From NCBI RefSeq assembly GCF_042453785.1, contig NC_091673.1, positions 6,593,001 through 6,657,000 of the forward strand: a stretch of DNA of 64,000 nt, in the 5' to 3' direction. The DNA is from Malus domestica. Its lineage: Eukaryota; Streptophyta; Magnoliopsida; Rosales; Rosaceae. The position numbers were made by a program, and so were the translations under genes. Position 1 is the first letter of the stretch, and each line of letters starts with the position of its first letter. Shown piece after piece: positions 22,511-34,428 of this stretch. The notes under the pieces were generated by a model. It was not told the origin of the DNA. It ran no database searches and saw only the letters and a list, made by a program, of their open reading frames with translations.

Positions 22511-25301
22511 TTACAGCAGCATATCACCTCCGATTTCACTGATAACTTTCTCCACTTTAAACAACATATCTGGCAATAACAGGGGAAAAAGAACGAAACA
22601 AGAAACGAATCAACTTTCAAGTAATAGGATATATTATCAAGCAGCTTTTACGTGACATGGTAGTGCATAATCGGTTTGAGATATTAGCAACTTCTCAATG
22701 TGACGGTGTTCAAATTTTTAGTGTGTATATACATGCGCAAACAAAGACATCAACTTAAGTTACAATCTACATGCCGGAACCAGCAAGTTCCGAATTCAGT
22801 GAGAAGTAATGAAATATGCATTTTCACTAATATTAGGACAAAGTTGTTTGATGTAAAGAAAGAACAAAGACCGATATGGCATCAAGTATAAAAGTTTGCA
22901 ACATGTTAATTTCAGAAGACAACTTACCTTGGAAGGAAGCATCTTCCATATATTTCTGCAAAACAACAAATATTTATGTTAATACATCAGCAGTACGTCA
23001 GTAGAACATCAGTAACTAGTATGCAAATGCACTGTTTACAAAGAAAGCATAGCAACAATTCCGTGTACTAATAGGCACAAACAACCATTTCGTTATGCTG
23101 ACTGAGAACATTAAATCCATTAAACTGACGCGTCAAGAAAAGGTACCGCAATTTGGGATTTGAGAACTTCTTCCTGTGGAGCAGTTGGTTGTGTTGCCAT
23201 TACTGCATCATTCAATCAAGGAAAATGGTTCATCAGTCATCACATGGAATCAGAATAAAATTTCCTGTTTACTTTTGTGGCAATCAATCTACCGTGTCCG
23301 AATTATCCCCGAATAAGACAAACAAAACTTGAAAGAAGAAACCTACCTTGTTCAATCACAGGGCCACAGTTGCTCAGAAATGAGGTGAAACTTGGAGGCA
23401 AGGCTGCAAAGTTGCTCTGAAAGTTATCAATATGCATGGATTCTTGAGTGTGCGAGGATTGACGAGCTTCGCTCTTCAACAAGCATGGTGAAATTTGAGG
23501 CTTATAACTCTGAACAGCTTGATCAGCTTCGTTTTTCAACAAGCTTGGTGATATTTGAGGCATGTAAGTCTGAACAGTTTGATCAGCTTCCTTGTCCAAA
23601 ACACTTGGCGATATGTGAGGCGTACAGGTCTCAACAGAAGTCATAGTAGTCGAGTCCTTGCAAGCCCTGAAAACACAGAATTAACTATCACTACTCTTCG
23701 ACTTTTCCACCGTGAAGGGAGAATGAAGTTTCAGGAGACAGTAGTTTTGTTTTTACCGACAGTGGGGTCTATTGGAAGAGACCAACCCAGATTGTGATGA
23801 CATTTCAGGTCCGCAGTCAGTATTAACAGCTTCGTTATCCTTCCCTTCCTTGCAAATCTCCTGACAAATTAGCCATTTAACACCACCATTGCAAGACAAA
23901 AAAAAATAGTCTTCTATACTGACAATGAGCATCAAACATGTTCCCTTTTTTCTTTACGAAAACTAATATTGCAATAACGCACTTAAATTGCCAGAAGTAA
24001 TGGATTCACCTTTAAAGCATTCATAAACTTCTCTGCCTCAGAGAGAGACAAAAATCGCAGGCCGAATTTTTGGATCTGCAAAGAAGATGCAACACAATGG
24101 CAATGTGAGTTTCGAATTATTCCGTTTCCTGTATCATAAACATAACAGATACTGCCTATCATACACAAAAATGAACTATATATCTGAAACAAGGATTGAG
24201 CAGCTTGCCTCGCCCGCAGGATCTTTGTAGTTGACAAACACGGCTCTGGTGCCCCTCGCAGGAAATCCAGACATGCATGAAACCTGAGGCCAGACAAACT
24301 GTAGCTTCGAAACATAGTGCTCCTCCTGAACCATGTCAAATTATAGCAATTCAAAGAGTTTTAGCATTTAGTAGAAATAAACATGCTAAATAACTTGAAG
24401 AAAAAGGCCTCGTAAATTCTAGATTCGGAAAATTCATGAAGACGTACTCAGACTACTTGATTTGAATGTCCAAATATAGATAATTAATTAACAAATCACT
24501 CTAATTCTACTTCCAGAATTGCGATTATCGGAGATGTTTGGCCTTGATTTAATGCCGAATAGCGATTATTCAGACCGCTAAGTAATGCTTCCAGTAACCA
24601 AACAGCTAGGCCATAATGAAATGACACAGCGTCCGTACATTTTAGACTAAATCGATCCTAAACACTCGTAATAATATAGAAAATCAAAATCAAAAGAAGT
24701 ATTCAGGAACATATTTCTAAAAGGATCTGAAAATTCAACACAAATCTCGCCAATTAAATTCAAATGAAGTCTCAGCGCCGTTTGGATACTAGAATTTCAA
24801 TTCGTACTAGTTTATTCACTTTCCCTCGGTTTTCTCAGCAGCCAAACACAAATCAGCAGTCGAAAGAAAATTTCAAAGAGAAAACTGAACTAACAAATTA
24901 CAAGACGAGAAGTTAACTGATCGAGACAAGAGTAGGCTCACCAAAGTCTTTCCAGTGAAACAGACGGTGAGGATGGCGTCGGAGCTCGAGCCATCGCGAG
25001 CCAGCTGGAGCTGAGCGGGGGAGGAGGAAGGGATCCAGTTGTTACGCGGCCGTCGCTTTCTGAATTTAGGAGGCAGAGGGACGAGGTCGGGACACGTGGA
25101 TATCTGAGGAGGATAGGGGAAGAAGCGAGAGAAGTGGACCTCCCACTGCCCTTTAATGGCGGCGCTCGCAGCTGCCGCCGTCGCCGCCAACTCTGCGCTT
25201 TCGTTCGGTATCACAACCAGAGAGAGAGAGTCCGCCATTTTTTCCAGACTCTTTCTCTTTAATTTCCGCTTCTTCACTCCGCATTGCTTGTTTGGGGCCA
25301 T
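22511..25301 (-). CDS. PHS1: POOR HOMOLOGOUS SYNAPSIS 1 (PHS1), copy a
   Basis: Eight exons on the minus strand: 24942-25301, 24209-24325, 24010-24075, 23757-23860, 23347-23666, 23147-23202, 22928-22955, 22511-22569. From the second ATG (25238, MADSLSLVVIP) the protein is 348 aa; the upstream in-frame ATG (25301) adds 21 basic residues. Family signatures in order: QWEVHFSRFFPYPPQ, EEHYVSKLQFVWPQVS, PARGTRAVFVNYKDPAGE, LSLSEAEKFMNALK, LPPSFTSFLSNC, KYMEDASFQDMLFKVEKVIS. In maize and Arabidopsis PHS1 promotes correct homologous pairing and synapsis in meiosis and affects entry of RAD50 into the nucleus. Intron 2 has a GC donor (GAG|GCAAGC). Exon 5 carries three 20-residue repeats. Arabidopsis PHS1 has about the same length. 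No defect seen. Confidence 0.92.
23467..23637 (-). repeat. in-frame 60-bp tandem repeat within PHS1-a exon 5
   Basis: Three units of 20 residues (consensus Y-x-P-Q-I-S-P-S-L-L-K-x-E-A-D-Q-x-V-Q), with starts 60 bp apart at 23467, 23527 and 23587. PHS1-b has only one comparable unit (YTAQIPPSF). The repeat keeps frame, which suggests it is tolerated in a linker. Confidence 0.85.
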
Positions 25302-26499
25302 CGCAACGAAATTGGAATTCAAATTTGTGGAGAATCGAGTAAGGAAGAAATGAATTTATAAGGAAAGACGGACAGGTGGCGCTGTGGGATTGGGGCATTG
25401 GTAGACCAAAAGTCGTCACGTCCCGCGCGTTTTTTAATTACCGCGATTAGTTAATCTTGTTTACCTCTCTTTAACCGTATTTACTTGAGTTTATCTGTCA
25501 TCAAACTTGGAGCCGGATTGTAATTTTATTGCCTGCAAATTTGCAATAGCATTTGGAAAAAAAATTATGTCTAAATACTTAGAAGAATCATATGTTCTTA
25601 CAACTATTATACTTCATAATGTTAGCAAGAACCACTTAAAAATCCAATTAAAGAGAAGAAAAAAACCCTTAATTATAGTGCAATAACAATGTAATCGTTA
25701 TTTTTTCCTTGAAAATAGTATTTTAAGTGTCTAAAACTAGGAGACAAAGTTTGGATCTGTAGGACTTTTATGTGAAGAGACCGTGTGCAAATTTTTTATA
25801 CAACGATATTTTACACCAGGGATTAGTGGTAGATGCATATGGGGACCTAGGTGGTCCAGGACCAATCGGATTCTGAGAAATATATATGTGAAGGTTTTTT
25901 TAGTCCCTCTAAATGTTTGATATGGATTATTTTTGTGTTCACCAAGTGTTTAATGAAAGGCCTTTTGCATATTGCGTCGACAAAATTCTTCAAATTCTCT
26001 CAGTAGCACTCATTAGATTACTTTAGCATATGTCAATATTCGTCGACATGTGTGCAACTTGATTCAGCTAGTAACAAACTCACAAAGTGTTCAACGAAAT
26101 GTCTTAGTGAATAAACTAAATATATTTTGCGCGTTTCACGCTCTATTTCTATCTAAAAATTTTGAACCTTTAACAATGGAACCCCCCAAGATTCGATTAT
26201 GGATCCTCCACTGCTAAGGGGTGAAGAGATTTCAGCTAAGTTAACAATGGGTCATTCATTTATAATAATTTGGTATTGTACTCACTATACTCACTATACA
26301 CGGGAGTGAAACTTAAAATTTCTCACTCACAAAATGACGAGAAATACTATTAAAATGTAGTACTAGTGACAATCTTGCAGAAAGAATTAAAATACCTCCA
26401 ATTAAAACTTTCAACCTAGATCATATCATTAAAAGATCAAATAAAATGAGATGGTTAAGGCCTTCATATACAAATCTTAGAGACAGAGCTCATGAAAAA
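25302..26499. other. intergenic between the PHS1 copies
   Basis: PHS1-a promoter side, then AT-rich DNA, then the 3' flank of PHS1-b. No other gene. Nothing recognisable beyond short A/T runs. Confidence 0.5.
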
Positions 26500-28762
26500 C
26501 TAGAGAGTCAAATCACCCCCCATTTCACTGATAACTCTCTCCATGTTACTCAACATATCTGGAAAATAACAGGGAAGAAAGAAATAATTAGAAACAAATT
26601 AGCATTTCACGCGTCGCAGCAGATCATAACTTACCTTAAAAGGATTCTCATCAGAAAGAAAGAAGGAAAGAAGGTAAGAAGGTAAAAAGGTATAAAGTGA
26701 AGCTACCTTGGAAGGAAGCATCTCCCCTGTAACTCTGATGCACAAGCATTTACATTTGTGTTAATACTTCATCGCATGGAATCACATTGTTTTGCTGACA
26801 AAGAACATCGTCTATGACGAGAAATTTTGAGGCGTTAGAAATAGTTACCGCGAGTTGGGATATCAGATTGGCTTCCGGCGAAATGACTTCTTGTGTTGCC
26901 ACTGAGTCATTCAATCAAGGACAATGTTTCAGTTCATCGCATGGAATCAGAACAAATTTTTCGTTGAGTGAAATTTCCATTTACTGCTAAGGCGACGAAT
27001 GTACCTTGTTCAAAAACAGGTTGAGAGTTCCCAAGCCATGAGGTGAAACTTGGAGGCATGACATGGGAGTTGAGATTTACCGCCTCTGATGCAGTTGATC
27101 GTGCTGCCCGTACATTCAATCGTGATTAATGATAGTAAATTTGCATTCTACCGTGTTCAATTGTCGGAAAATAAGTAATTTACCTTGTTCAACAGCGTGG
27201 TGATAGTCATTCAGCAATGCGGTGAAACCTGGACGAACGACTGGAAGGTTTTGCTGAAAGTTATGAATGTGCATCATCTGCTGAGCCTGTGAGTATTGTT
27301 GAGCTGCACTGCCGAAGCTTGGCGGTATTTGAGCGGTATAAGTCTGAGCCGGAGTCATGACAAAGTCCGTGCAAACCCTGGAAACACAAAAAAACACCAT
27401 CACAGTTTCTCATCAAGGGGAAAATGAAGAATTTAGAAGATAGCAGGTTTTGTTTTTACCGTTCGAGGGGTGGTCCAGTCGAATAAGTGAACTCAGACTG
27501 TGCTGAAATTTCAGATCCCATGTCAGTATGAGGAGGTTCAATGTCAAAGATCGCCTGAATAAACAAACCAATCGTAACACCATTACCATTGCAATACAAA
27601 GGAAAATGTCTTATATCTATCTAAAAACACACGTTACATTGTTTGCAACAATGATTCACCTTCAAAGAGTTCATAAATCTCTCTGCCTCATCAACTGACA
27701 AAAATCGCAACGCGAACTTCTGGACCTGCAAACAAGATACAACACAAGGGCACTGTGAGTTCTTCAACTAATAATTTGTATCCATGTAGCCTAAAAAGAA
27801 GCATTGCGGCTTGCCTCGCCCATGCAGTCTCGGTAGCTGATAAACACGGCCCTGGTACCCCTGGCAGGAAGTCCCGGGTTGCATGAAACGTGAGGCCAAA
27901 CATACTGCAGCTTGGAAACATAGTGCTCCTCCTGCAACATGTTAAATCACAATCATTCAAAGAGTTGCCAGATGAAATCTTCGAATCTCAGCGACACCGA
28001 AAAACTGGGGACAAAGAGAGTCTGGCCTAAATGCTCAAGCATTTTACGTATCAAAAAGGAAATAATCAAACACGAGTTAAGGAAACTAATGGGAACTTAA
28101 CAGCTAATTAATTAATATCTAACAGTGAACGTCCATCGAATACTTTGCCTGCAAGGTTACAAGGCTACAGGCTACAGTTCATGAGCTTCTCCTTTCGGAA
28201 ACAAGCCAGGACGACGCCGTACGATTAATCACGGGCAGAAGCATGCTGTAAACAATCTAGCACTTACAAATTACAATTACTCGTTTTATTTATCATATCA
28301 CAGACGGCGTTTGAGCTCAAACGCCGTTTGGTTGCTGAGAAAATGCGCAGTGTACGTATGGAAAACAGGCCTACTTATTGAGTACCCATTTTCATTGATT
28401 TTCTCGGCAACCAAACGGAATCGACAGTTCAAAATCCCTGAGAGAAAACGTGGCCTCACCATAACCCTGCCGGCGAAGCAGACGGTGAGGAGGACGTCGG
28501 AGGAGGAGTGATCGTGAGCGAGCTGGAGCATAGCCAGGGAGGAGGAGGAGGAGGAGACCCAGTTGCCAGCTGGAGATCGATTTCTGATCCTGGTGGGCAG
28601 AGGAACGAGATCAGGACACGTGGAGTGGGCCGGAGGGTAGCGGAAGAAGCGGGAGAAATGGACCTCCCACCGCTCTCTGACGGCGGCCCCGGAAGTCGTT
28701 TTCGCCGGGTTCTTCCCTCTACGTTTCCTTGGTAAGAAAGCAAGAGCAGTGAGGTCCCCCAT
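26500..28762 (-). CDS. PHS1: POOR HOMOLOGOUS SYNAPSIS 1 (PHS1), copy b
   Basis: Nine exons on the minus strand: 28460-28762, 27815-27931, 27660-27725, 27460-27554, 27184-27377, 27005-27103, 26849-26901, 26707-26734, 26500-26558, giving 337 aa. It starts MGDLTALAFLPRKRRGKNPA, unlike copy a. Conserved blocks: RWEVHFSRFFRYPP, EEHYVSKLQYVWPHVS, PARGTRAVFISYRD, DEAERFMNSLK, then two copies of the PPSFTSxL...VxEQ block (exons 5 and 6), SYRGDASFQDML and RVISEMGGDL. The extra exon 6 keeps frame. Intron 2 again has a GC donor. The linker is Q-rich rather than repeated. It is more diverged from copy a than the peroxidase pair are from each other, so the duplication is older. Whether both act in meiosis is unknown. 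Confidence 0.88.
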
Positions 28763-30179
28763 TTGTTTGTTTCAAGGCTCTATTGGTCGTTGGGTTTATG
28801 CTTTTTGGCCCCAACGCAGCCGAATTGAAAACGAAACGGAGTGAATTCAGAAGGACAAGGGAGTGACTTGTGCAAGGGAGTAGATTTTCTCCCCTCCTAA
28901 TCTTTTTTCCCTTCGGCCTTCTATTTAAATGGTTGCAATTACGTCACATTTATATCTTGTTTTGAATTTTTTTTATATAGAGAATAAGACAAAAAGAAGA
29001 GTGTAAGAGAAGGGATGATAATAGGAGGGTAGAGAATCCTACTCGACGAGAGAGTGGTAACAGTGGTCAGGTGTGAGGGTTCGTACTAGGTCGCTACGTC
29101 AATAAAATTTTCATTGTGACCGGAATACAGATAGTACACCACGTGTTTTTATATAAGTGATCATAAATTTTATTTTTGAAATTATTAAATTTTAGTGATA
29201 CGTAATGTACCATTGATTTTCCGATCATGCTAAAAAATTTCCCTGCCACGTCTCTGCGCTCTTTATAGACAACCATAAATTATTTACCACAAATAAAAGA
29301 GTTTAATTTGTTAATTAACTAATTGATAGGTGTTAAAATCTTTTGCTTATTTTGTTCACAAGTAATAACGTTGGTGAGTTAAATAATTAGTTATTATGGA
29401 AAGATAAATTTGTGGGAATCAACTTGCATCATGATACGTTTATGTTTGTTACTGCAGAGCATTATTTGCAAAATCTTTTGCTTATTTGCTTAATTATATT
29501 TCTTTTCGACATGTGTGAGTCAGGCAAGCTAATTAAGAAAGTATGTTTATCTCTTTGTAGTTGAGTTCGAATATGATTAGTGATGTAATTATTGAACCAA
29601 AAATTGGCCCATTGATTGAACGAGATCAAGTCAATAAAAAATCTTAAAGGAAAACTAATGAAAATGACTTGAAAATTTTGAGTTTTAACTATAAAGACAA
29701 AATAAAGGGTAAAGTAAATAGTATCAGGTTTGATTTTTTAGTGTAAAAATGTGGTTTTTCGTTAAAGTGAACAGTACCGTGAACTTTTCGTTAAAACATC
29801 CAAAATCTTAAAGGTGGAATGGTTACCACCGAACAACTTGAGCAACTATAATTGTTGTGAACTTTGTGATATGAACGTAACTGAAATATTTAAATGATCA
29901 TTAACCCAAAATACTTACAAAAATATTAATAATTTTTTTTATTATTATTAAAAAAAAATAATTTAAAACTATTACAATAATTTATGAAATAAGAAAATTT
30001 TGACTCTAGAATATATAGTTGAAACTCAACCTGCAAATAAATCATTTTCTATTCTCTAACACTGACACCTAAATCCTAAATTCCTATTTTCTCTCGGCTG
30101 TTTCTCTCAGTATACATCCTTTTCACCTACTTTCGTGTTATCATGTTTTCCTCTCCACCTGCTTCTATTTCATTTGATC
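28763..30179. other. intergenic, PHS1-b promoter side
   Basis: AT-rich. About 29640-29815 holds an interspersed-repeat-like stretch. The remainder has no gene or clear repeat. Confidence 0.45.
29640..29815. repeat. probable interspersed MITE-like repeat
   Basis: Contains phrases (GGAAAACTAATGAAAATGAC, AAGGGTAAAGT, CGTTAAAGTGAACAGTACCG) that I recall as recurrent in apple-tribe genomes. The ends are not defined and no target duplication was found. Recognition rests on memory. Confidence 0.4.
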
Positions 30180-30399
30180 GGACTTGGATTGTCTGCCCTC
30201 CTAGTTGTGTGCCCTTCCATGTCTTCCTATTTTGTGCGGTCACGGTTAAGTCACGTCAATATTTTATATTTTTATTATTTTTTGTCTTATTATCTCATTA
30301 AAAAATTAATATAAAATATTGACGTGGCTTAACCGTGACCGCACAAAATAAGAGGGCATGGAAGGGCACCACAACTAGGAGGGCAGACAATCCTTGTCC
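30180..30399. mobile_element. Mutator-type MITE, copy 1
   Basis: 220 bp, almost a full palindrome: left GGACTTGGATTGTCTGCCC, right GGGCAGACAATCCTTGTCC. It is flanked by the 9-bp duplication CATTTGATC (30171-30179 and 30400-30408), the Mutator hallmark. Same family as 38193-38414 (shared CACGGTTAAGTCACGT and CGTGGCTTAACCGTG). Confidence 0.9.
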
Positions 30400-30730
30400 C
30401 ATTTGATCTGCATCACGCGGTTGCTATCATACCTACTCATCTTTCATCTCCATTAGATATGCAACACCTTCTTAAGTTTTATTTTGGTCGAAAACGAATT
30501 CAAAACAAATTATTATTATTGATACATTCTTAAGTTCTATTTTTGTTGAAATAAATTCGAACCAACTTATTATTTTTGAACTATTGTGTGACTTAGCTCA
30601 ATGCCCGCACACTTTAGTATTAAAAAAATGAAACAGAAATATGTTAAGGAAGCTCTCTTATTCTTCATGGACTTTTTACCATTTCACAATTTAACGCCGA
30701 CTACAGTAACCACATTATACAAAAGAAAAA

Positions 30731-30878
30731 GGGGTGTGATATCCACACACCTCTTTTTATTTCTTCCACACCTTTTTGGTTTTTGGCCGTCGGATCAGAT
30801 GAATTGAAGAAGATCAACGGACAAAAATTAACAAGGGGTGTGTGAGAAGTAAAAATGGGTGTGTAGATAGCACACCCC
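30731..30878. mobile_element. hAT-type MITE
   Basis: 148 bp with terminal inverted repeats GGGGTGTGATATCCACACAC (left) and GTGTGTAGATAGCACACCCC (right). It is flanked by the 8-bp direct repeat AAGAAAAA (30723-30730 and 30879-30886). The duplication is low-complexity, so the superfamily call is tentative. Confidence 0.65.
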
Positions 30879-30913
30879 AAGAAAAAAAAGTGAAAGAGAG
30901 TCATATTTTTTAG

Positions 30914-31103
30914 TTTGAGTAATGCTAGTGAGACTAAATTTGTTGATATAGTTTTAAAAACTAAAAAACATGTAAGTTGATAATTAATTTATTACTTAAA
31001 CATTAAACGTACTTATTCATATTAATGACACATAATTTAATTTACAAATTTAATCTTCAAATTTAATTTCGCACTAAAGTTTTAGCTTTTAGCATTTCTC
31101 AAA
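30914..31103. mobile_element. short MITE, class unclear
   Basis: Inverted ends TTTGAGTAATGCTA (left) and TAGCATTTCTCAAA (right) about 190 bp apart around an AT-rich core. No clear target duplication. Confidence 0.5.
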
Positions 31104-31135
31104 AATAAAAACCACGTTCGAACGTTGAAGAATAA

Positions 31136-31348
31136 GAACCAGGATTCTCTCATGAGCATTTTCCTAGGGATCCTGCAATCTTGTCCGTTCATTTTATATC
31201 GTGCGGTCAGTTTTCGTTAGGTACTATTCATATTTGAATTTTAAAATTTAAATTTTAAATAATTTCTGATCGTACGATACATGATAAACGGACATGATTG
31301 CGGGATCACTAGGATCCTAGGGAAATGCTCAGGAGAGAATCCTGGTTC
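31136..31348. mobile_element. Mutator-type MITE, second family
   Basis: 213 bp with perfect ends GAACCAGGATTCTC and GAGAATCCTGGTTC and a long palindromic arm (AGCATTTTCCTAGG / CCTAGGGAAATGCT). It is flanked by the 9-bp duplication GAAGAATAA (31127-31135 and 31349-31357). It ends 115 bp before the start codon of the next gene, so it likely lies in its promoter or 5' UTR. Confidence 0.88.
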
Positions 31349-31462
31349 GAAGAATAATAAACAAAAGGTTTATAGCGTGGGCGCTATCTCCAGTTTTGCG
31401 TTCTTCCCGAAGCAGCGCCAGCTGCAGGAAGAAGAAAACACAGCAGCGAAGAAAAGCAAACC

Positions 31463-34428
31463 ATGAAATCTCTTCTCAATCCAGAACCTTCTCCTTTCAC
31501 CTCTATCTCCACCACTTCCACCACCGCCAAGCATCGCAGCCTCACTCACTCTCTCACCCAAACACTCCTCAACCTTCCCGCATATACCGCCCGCCGCCGT
31601 ACCGGAAGAAAACTAACCTTAACCACCAAAGCCGTGTTGGAATCCGTCACCGTCAAAAAATCAAACATCCCGGAATCCGATACCCGAAACCCGACGTTTT
31701 CGTCTTCGTATCGGTGCTCCGATATTCCGAAGCCGAATCAGACGGTGCTGGAAGCTCAGACTAGGGTTTGCACGGGCCCCACACAGACCAAGCCTCTCAG
31801 CGAGGATCAGGCATTCAAGGTGCTCGATACCATTTACAGATCGGTTAAGGGCGAGCTGAAGGATGAGGAGCCGGTGTCGAAGTCGCAGCTCGGCGCATTT
31901 TTCGCGGCAATGTCGATTCGCGCCAACGCTTTTCCGGAGGCGACGCAGTGGAGCGAGGGCGAGACCCGCGCGATGAACCAGTTCTGGCCGCTTCTGGTTC
32001 GGGCTCTTCCGGCGGACGTTGTGTTCATTGCCGATCCAGAGGGGTCGTTGATGGGCGCGGGAAGCTCAATCGGACCCCATTTCGTCGGGAACGGCGCGAG
32101 CGATATGAGATTGGTCGGCGCCCTCCGGGAGGTCCTCGCTGGCGGCCACCTCGGATTCGAAGAAGTCCAAGGCGTGCTGCGAGACGTTCTTCCGTTGAAG
32201 TCAGTGGATGATGGAACGTCGTCCGATGGTGTGAGTGAAGCGTTGCTTTCGGCATTGTTGATTGGTCAGCGGATGAACAGAGAAACGGACCGTGAGCTGA
32301 AAGCTTACTGCCTTGCATTTGATGATGAACTCGGTAAGCTCTAGTCTAATTAATATCCCAATTAGTTTCTATTAATAGGATGAATTATTTGCTTAATGGT
32401 TGATTAATTAGGTGATACTCCAATTGCTGATGTTAAATCACTTACCCACTATGGTGAACCGTACGATGGCAACACTCGTTTCTTTAGGAGCACATTGTTT
32501 GTTGCTGCGGTTCGATCTTGCTATTCGGAATCTTGCTTGCTTCACGGCTTGGATTGGATGCCGCCTAAGGTGATATTTCATCCCCGCTCAACTAATTGAC
32601 TGATAACAGAAACTAATAAAGCCGGAGTAATGATGTTTCTGGTTTTTTTTAGGGAGGTGTTACTGAAGAACAGATGCTTAAGTTTATGGGGGCAAATACG
32701 AGTGTTACCCCGTCGCAAGCAAAAGTACTTCTTGAGGTATCTGTGGTTCCCATATATTTCTTACCATGCTTACTCACTCCTTTGTTTTTATGTCTTTCGG
32801 GTTGTGGTTTAATTCTTTATTCTGTTATTTCAGGATGAAGACACTGGTTTTGCCTATATAAGTCAACGCGAAGCCCGCCCTTCTCTGTGTGAATCTCTAG
32901 CCAACATTTTGGCACGCTCAGCTTAGTATTTACTGTAATTGGGATGATACTGATAATTAACGACATTTCTTTGACTTCTGCAGATATTCATTAGTTAAGT
33001 TGAGAGAGCATATTAAGAAACGTCCCCCACTGGCGACAACTGAAAAGGTTCAGCAATTTGTGAAGGTAAGCAACATCACTGTTTTCTTTTGATAACTTGT
33101 TAGTATGGTTTATTATTTCTATTCCCTGAAAAATAAAATATCACATTGAAACCTCGACTGGCATTTTTATGCAGAGAAATCTGTGTAAAATTTAGAATCT
33201 ACACAAAATAGTACGTATGCAGAATACTTGTTTACCTACCATGCAATTCATTTATCTACTTTAAATTCTGAAAAATTAGTAGGCATCAACAAATAACATA
33301 ATTTTCTCATGCAATACCTCCAATCGAAATATTGATTGAAGTGATAAGTACCCTAGCATTGTTATACAAATTTGGGATGCACCATACAGAGATATGAAAT
33401 ATCTATTGCTTTCTCAACAGGCCCGTGGGAAGGAAGCAATTGTTGCCGGGTTTTATCATGAAGGTTTTGAGGAGCCACTCTTAATGCTTATGAAAAGAAG
33501 AGGTGTCAATGCTGGCTTGGTGGTGAAGGTTGGTACTTTGCTATTGTGCAGTTTAAGAGGATGGTGCTTCAAATAGTACAGTGTTTAATACTTTTGAATC
33601 AACCCTTTTGAAATCTTAGACATAAGAGTTTATAAGTCTAGCTCAACTATTTTTTAATCAACCGAGTAACTCAAATAAACTACTACCGTCTAACTTTACT
33701 ATTACTGAAGGGTGAGGAAGGAGCTCTCTCGATGACAACGAGATTGCGCTCAGTAAATTCATCAAAAGGACTTCCTGTAAACTACTGTTCGGGGTTTCGT
33801 TCAACAAGTTTTGCATCCTCTTGTGAAGTTGATGGTTTGTTCTTTGAGTCCTTATGTTATTTTCTGTCTTTTCTCAACCACTTGTAATAGTAGTTTCAAA
33901 GATCTGTGTTGTTTATGTAGCTGCCTCAAATGTTGAGATTCTTGCATCCTACCAGAGGGACTGACTCTTGAAAGTTTGGTTTGCAGGTGTTTCACGTCAG
34001 AGCTTCAGTCTAGAGGTTAATGCCGTAGACTATGGTTTTGAACCCACTGACACTCCAAGAACTGATAGATCGGTAGAGTCCCTTTCCATCTTGCGGCATG
34101 CTCTCTCTCTCACTCACACACAAGTGCGTGTGCGCACACAGGTTTTTGCACTTTCATATTCTACAAGCCAGCAATTTGTGACAAATAATTACTTTTCCTG
34201 CGAGTTTAGGTCGTGAAGAATATAGAGTTGGGGTTAACAGCACTCCGCGGTCAAAAGGGACCAGCTTATGATCGAATAGTGTTGAATGCTGGAATGATTG
34301 ATCACTTACTTGGATGTGATGGTGCAGAAGACATAACCTCTGCCCTGGATAGAGCCAGAGAGGCAATTGACAGTGGAAAGGCTCTAAAAAAGCTCTTGAA
34401 TTACATAAAAGTATCAAACGAGGTGTGA
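31463..34428 (+). CDS. TrpD-like (anthranilate phosphoribosyltransferase-like) protein, plastid-type
   Basis: Nine exons: 31463-32333, 32412-32569, 32653-32736, 32834-32886, 32984-33065, 33421-33528, 33711-33834, 33987-34072, 34210-34428, giving 594 aa. The Ser/Thr-rich N-terminus, lacking acidic residues for the first stretch, looks like a chloroplast transit peptide. A helical N-domain follows (about residues 115-180, AFKVLDTIYRSVKGEL), then a glycosyltransferase-3 core (LTHYGEPYDGNTRFFRSTLF, GGVTEEQMLKFMGANTSVTP, GVNAGLVVKGEEGALSMTTR). Length and layout match Arabidopsis At1g70570 as I remember it. True TrpD enzymes transfer phosphoribose from PRPP to anthranilate. Here the usual KHGN and GPLTNP motifs are not recognisable, so catalysis of that step is doubtful. 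Confidence 0.88.

Noticed and set aside
31396-31764. Alternative frames overlapping exon 1 of the TrpD-like gene
   Set aside because: GC-rich exon produces long shadow frames; the frame from 31463 alone joins all later exons.
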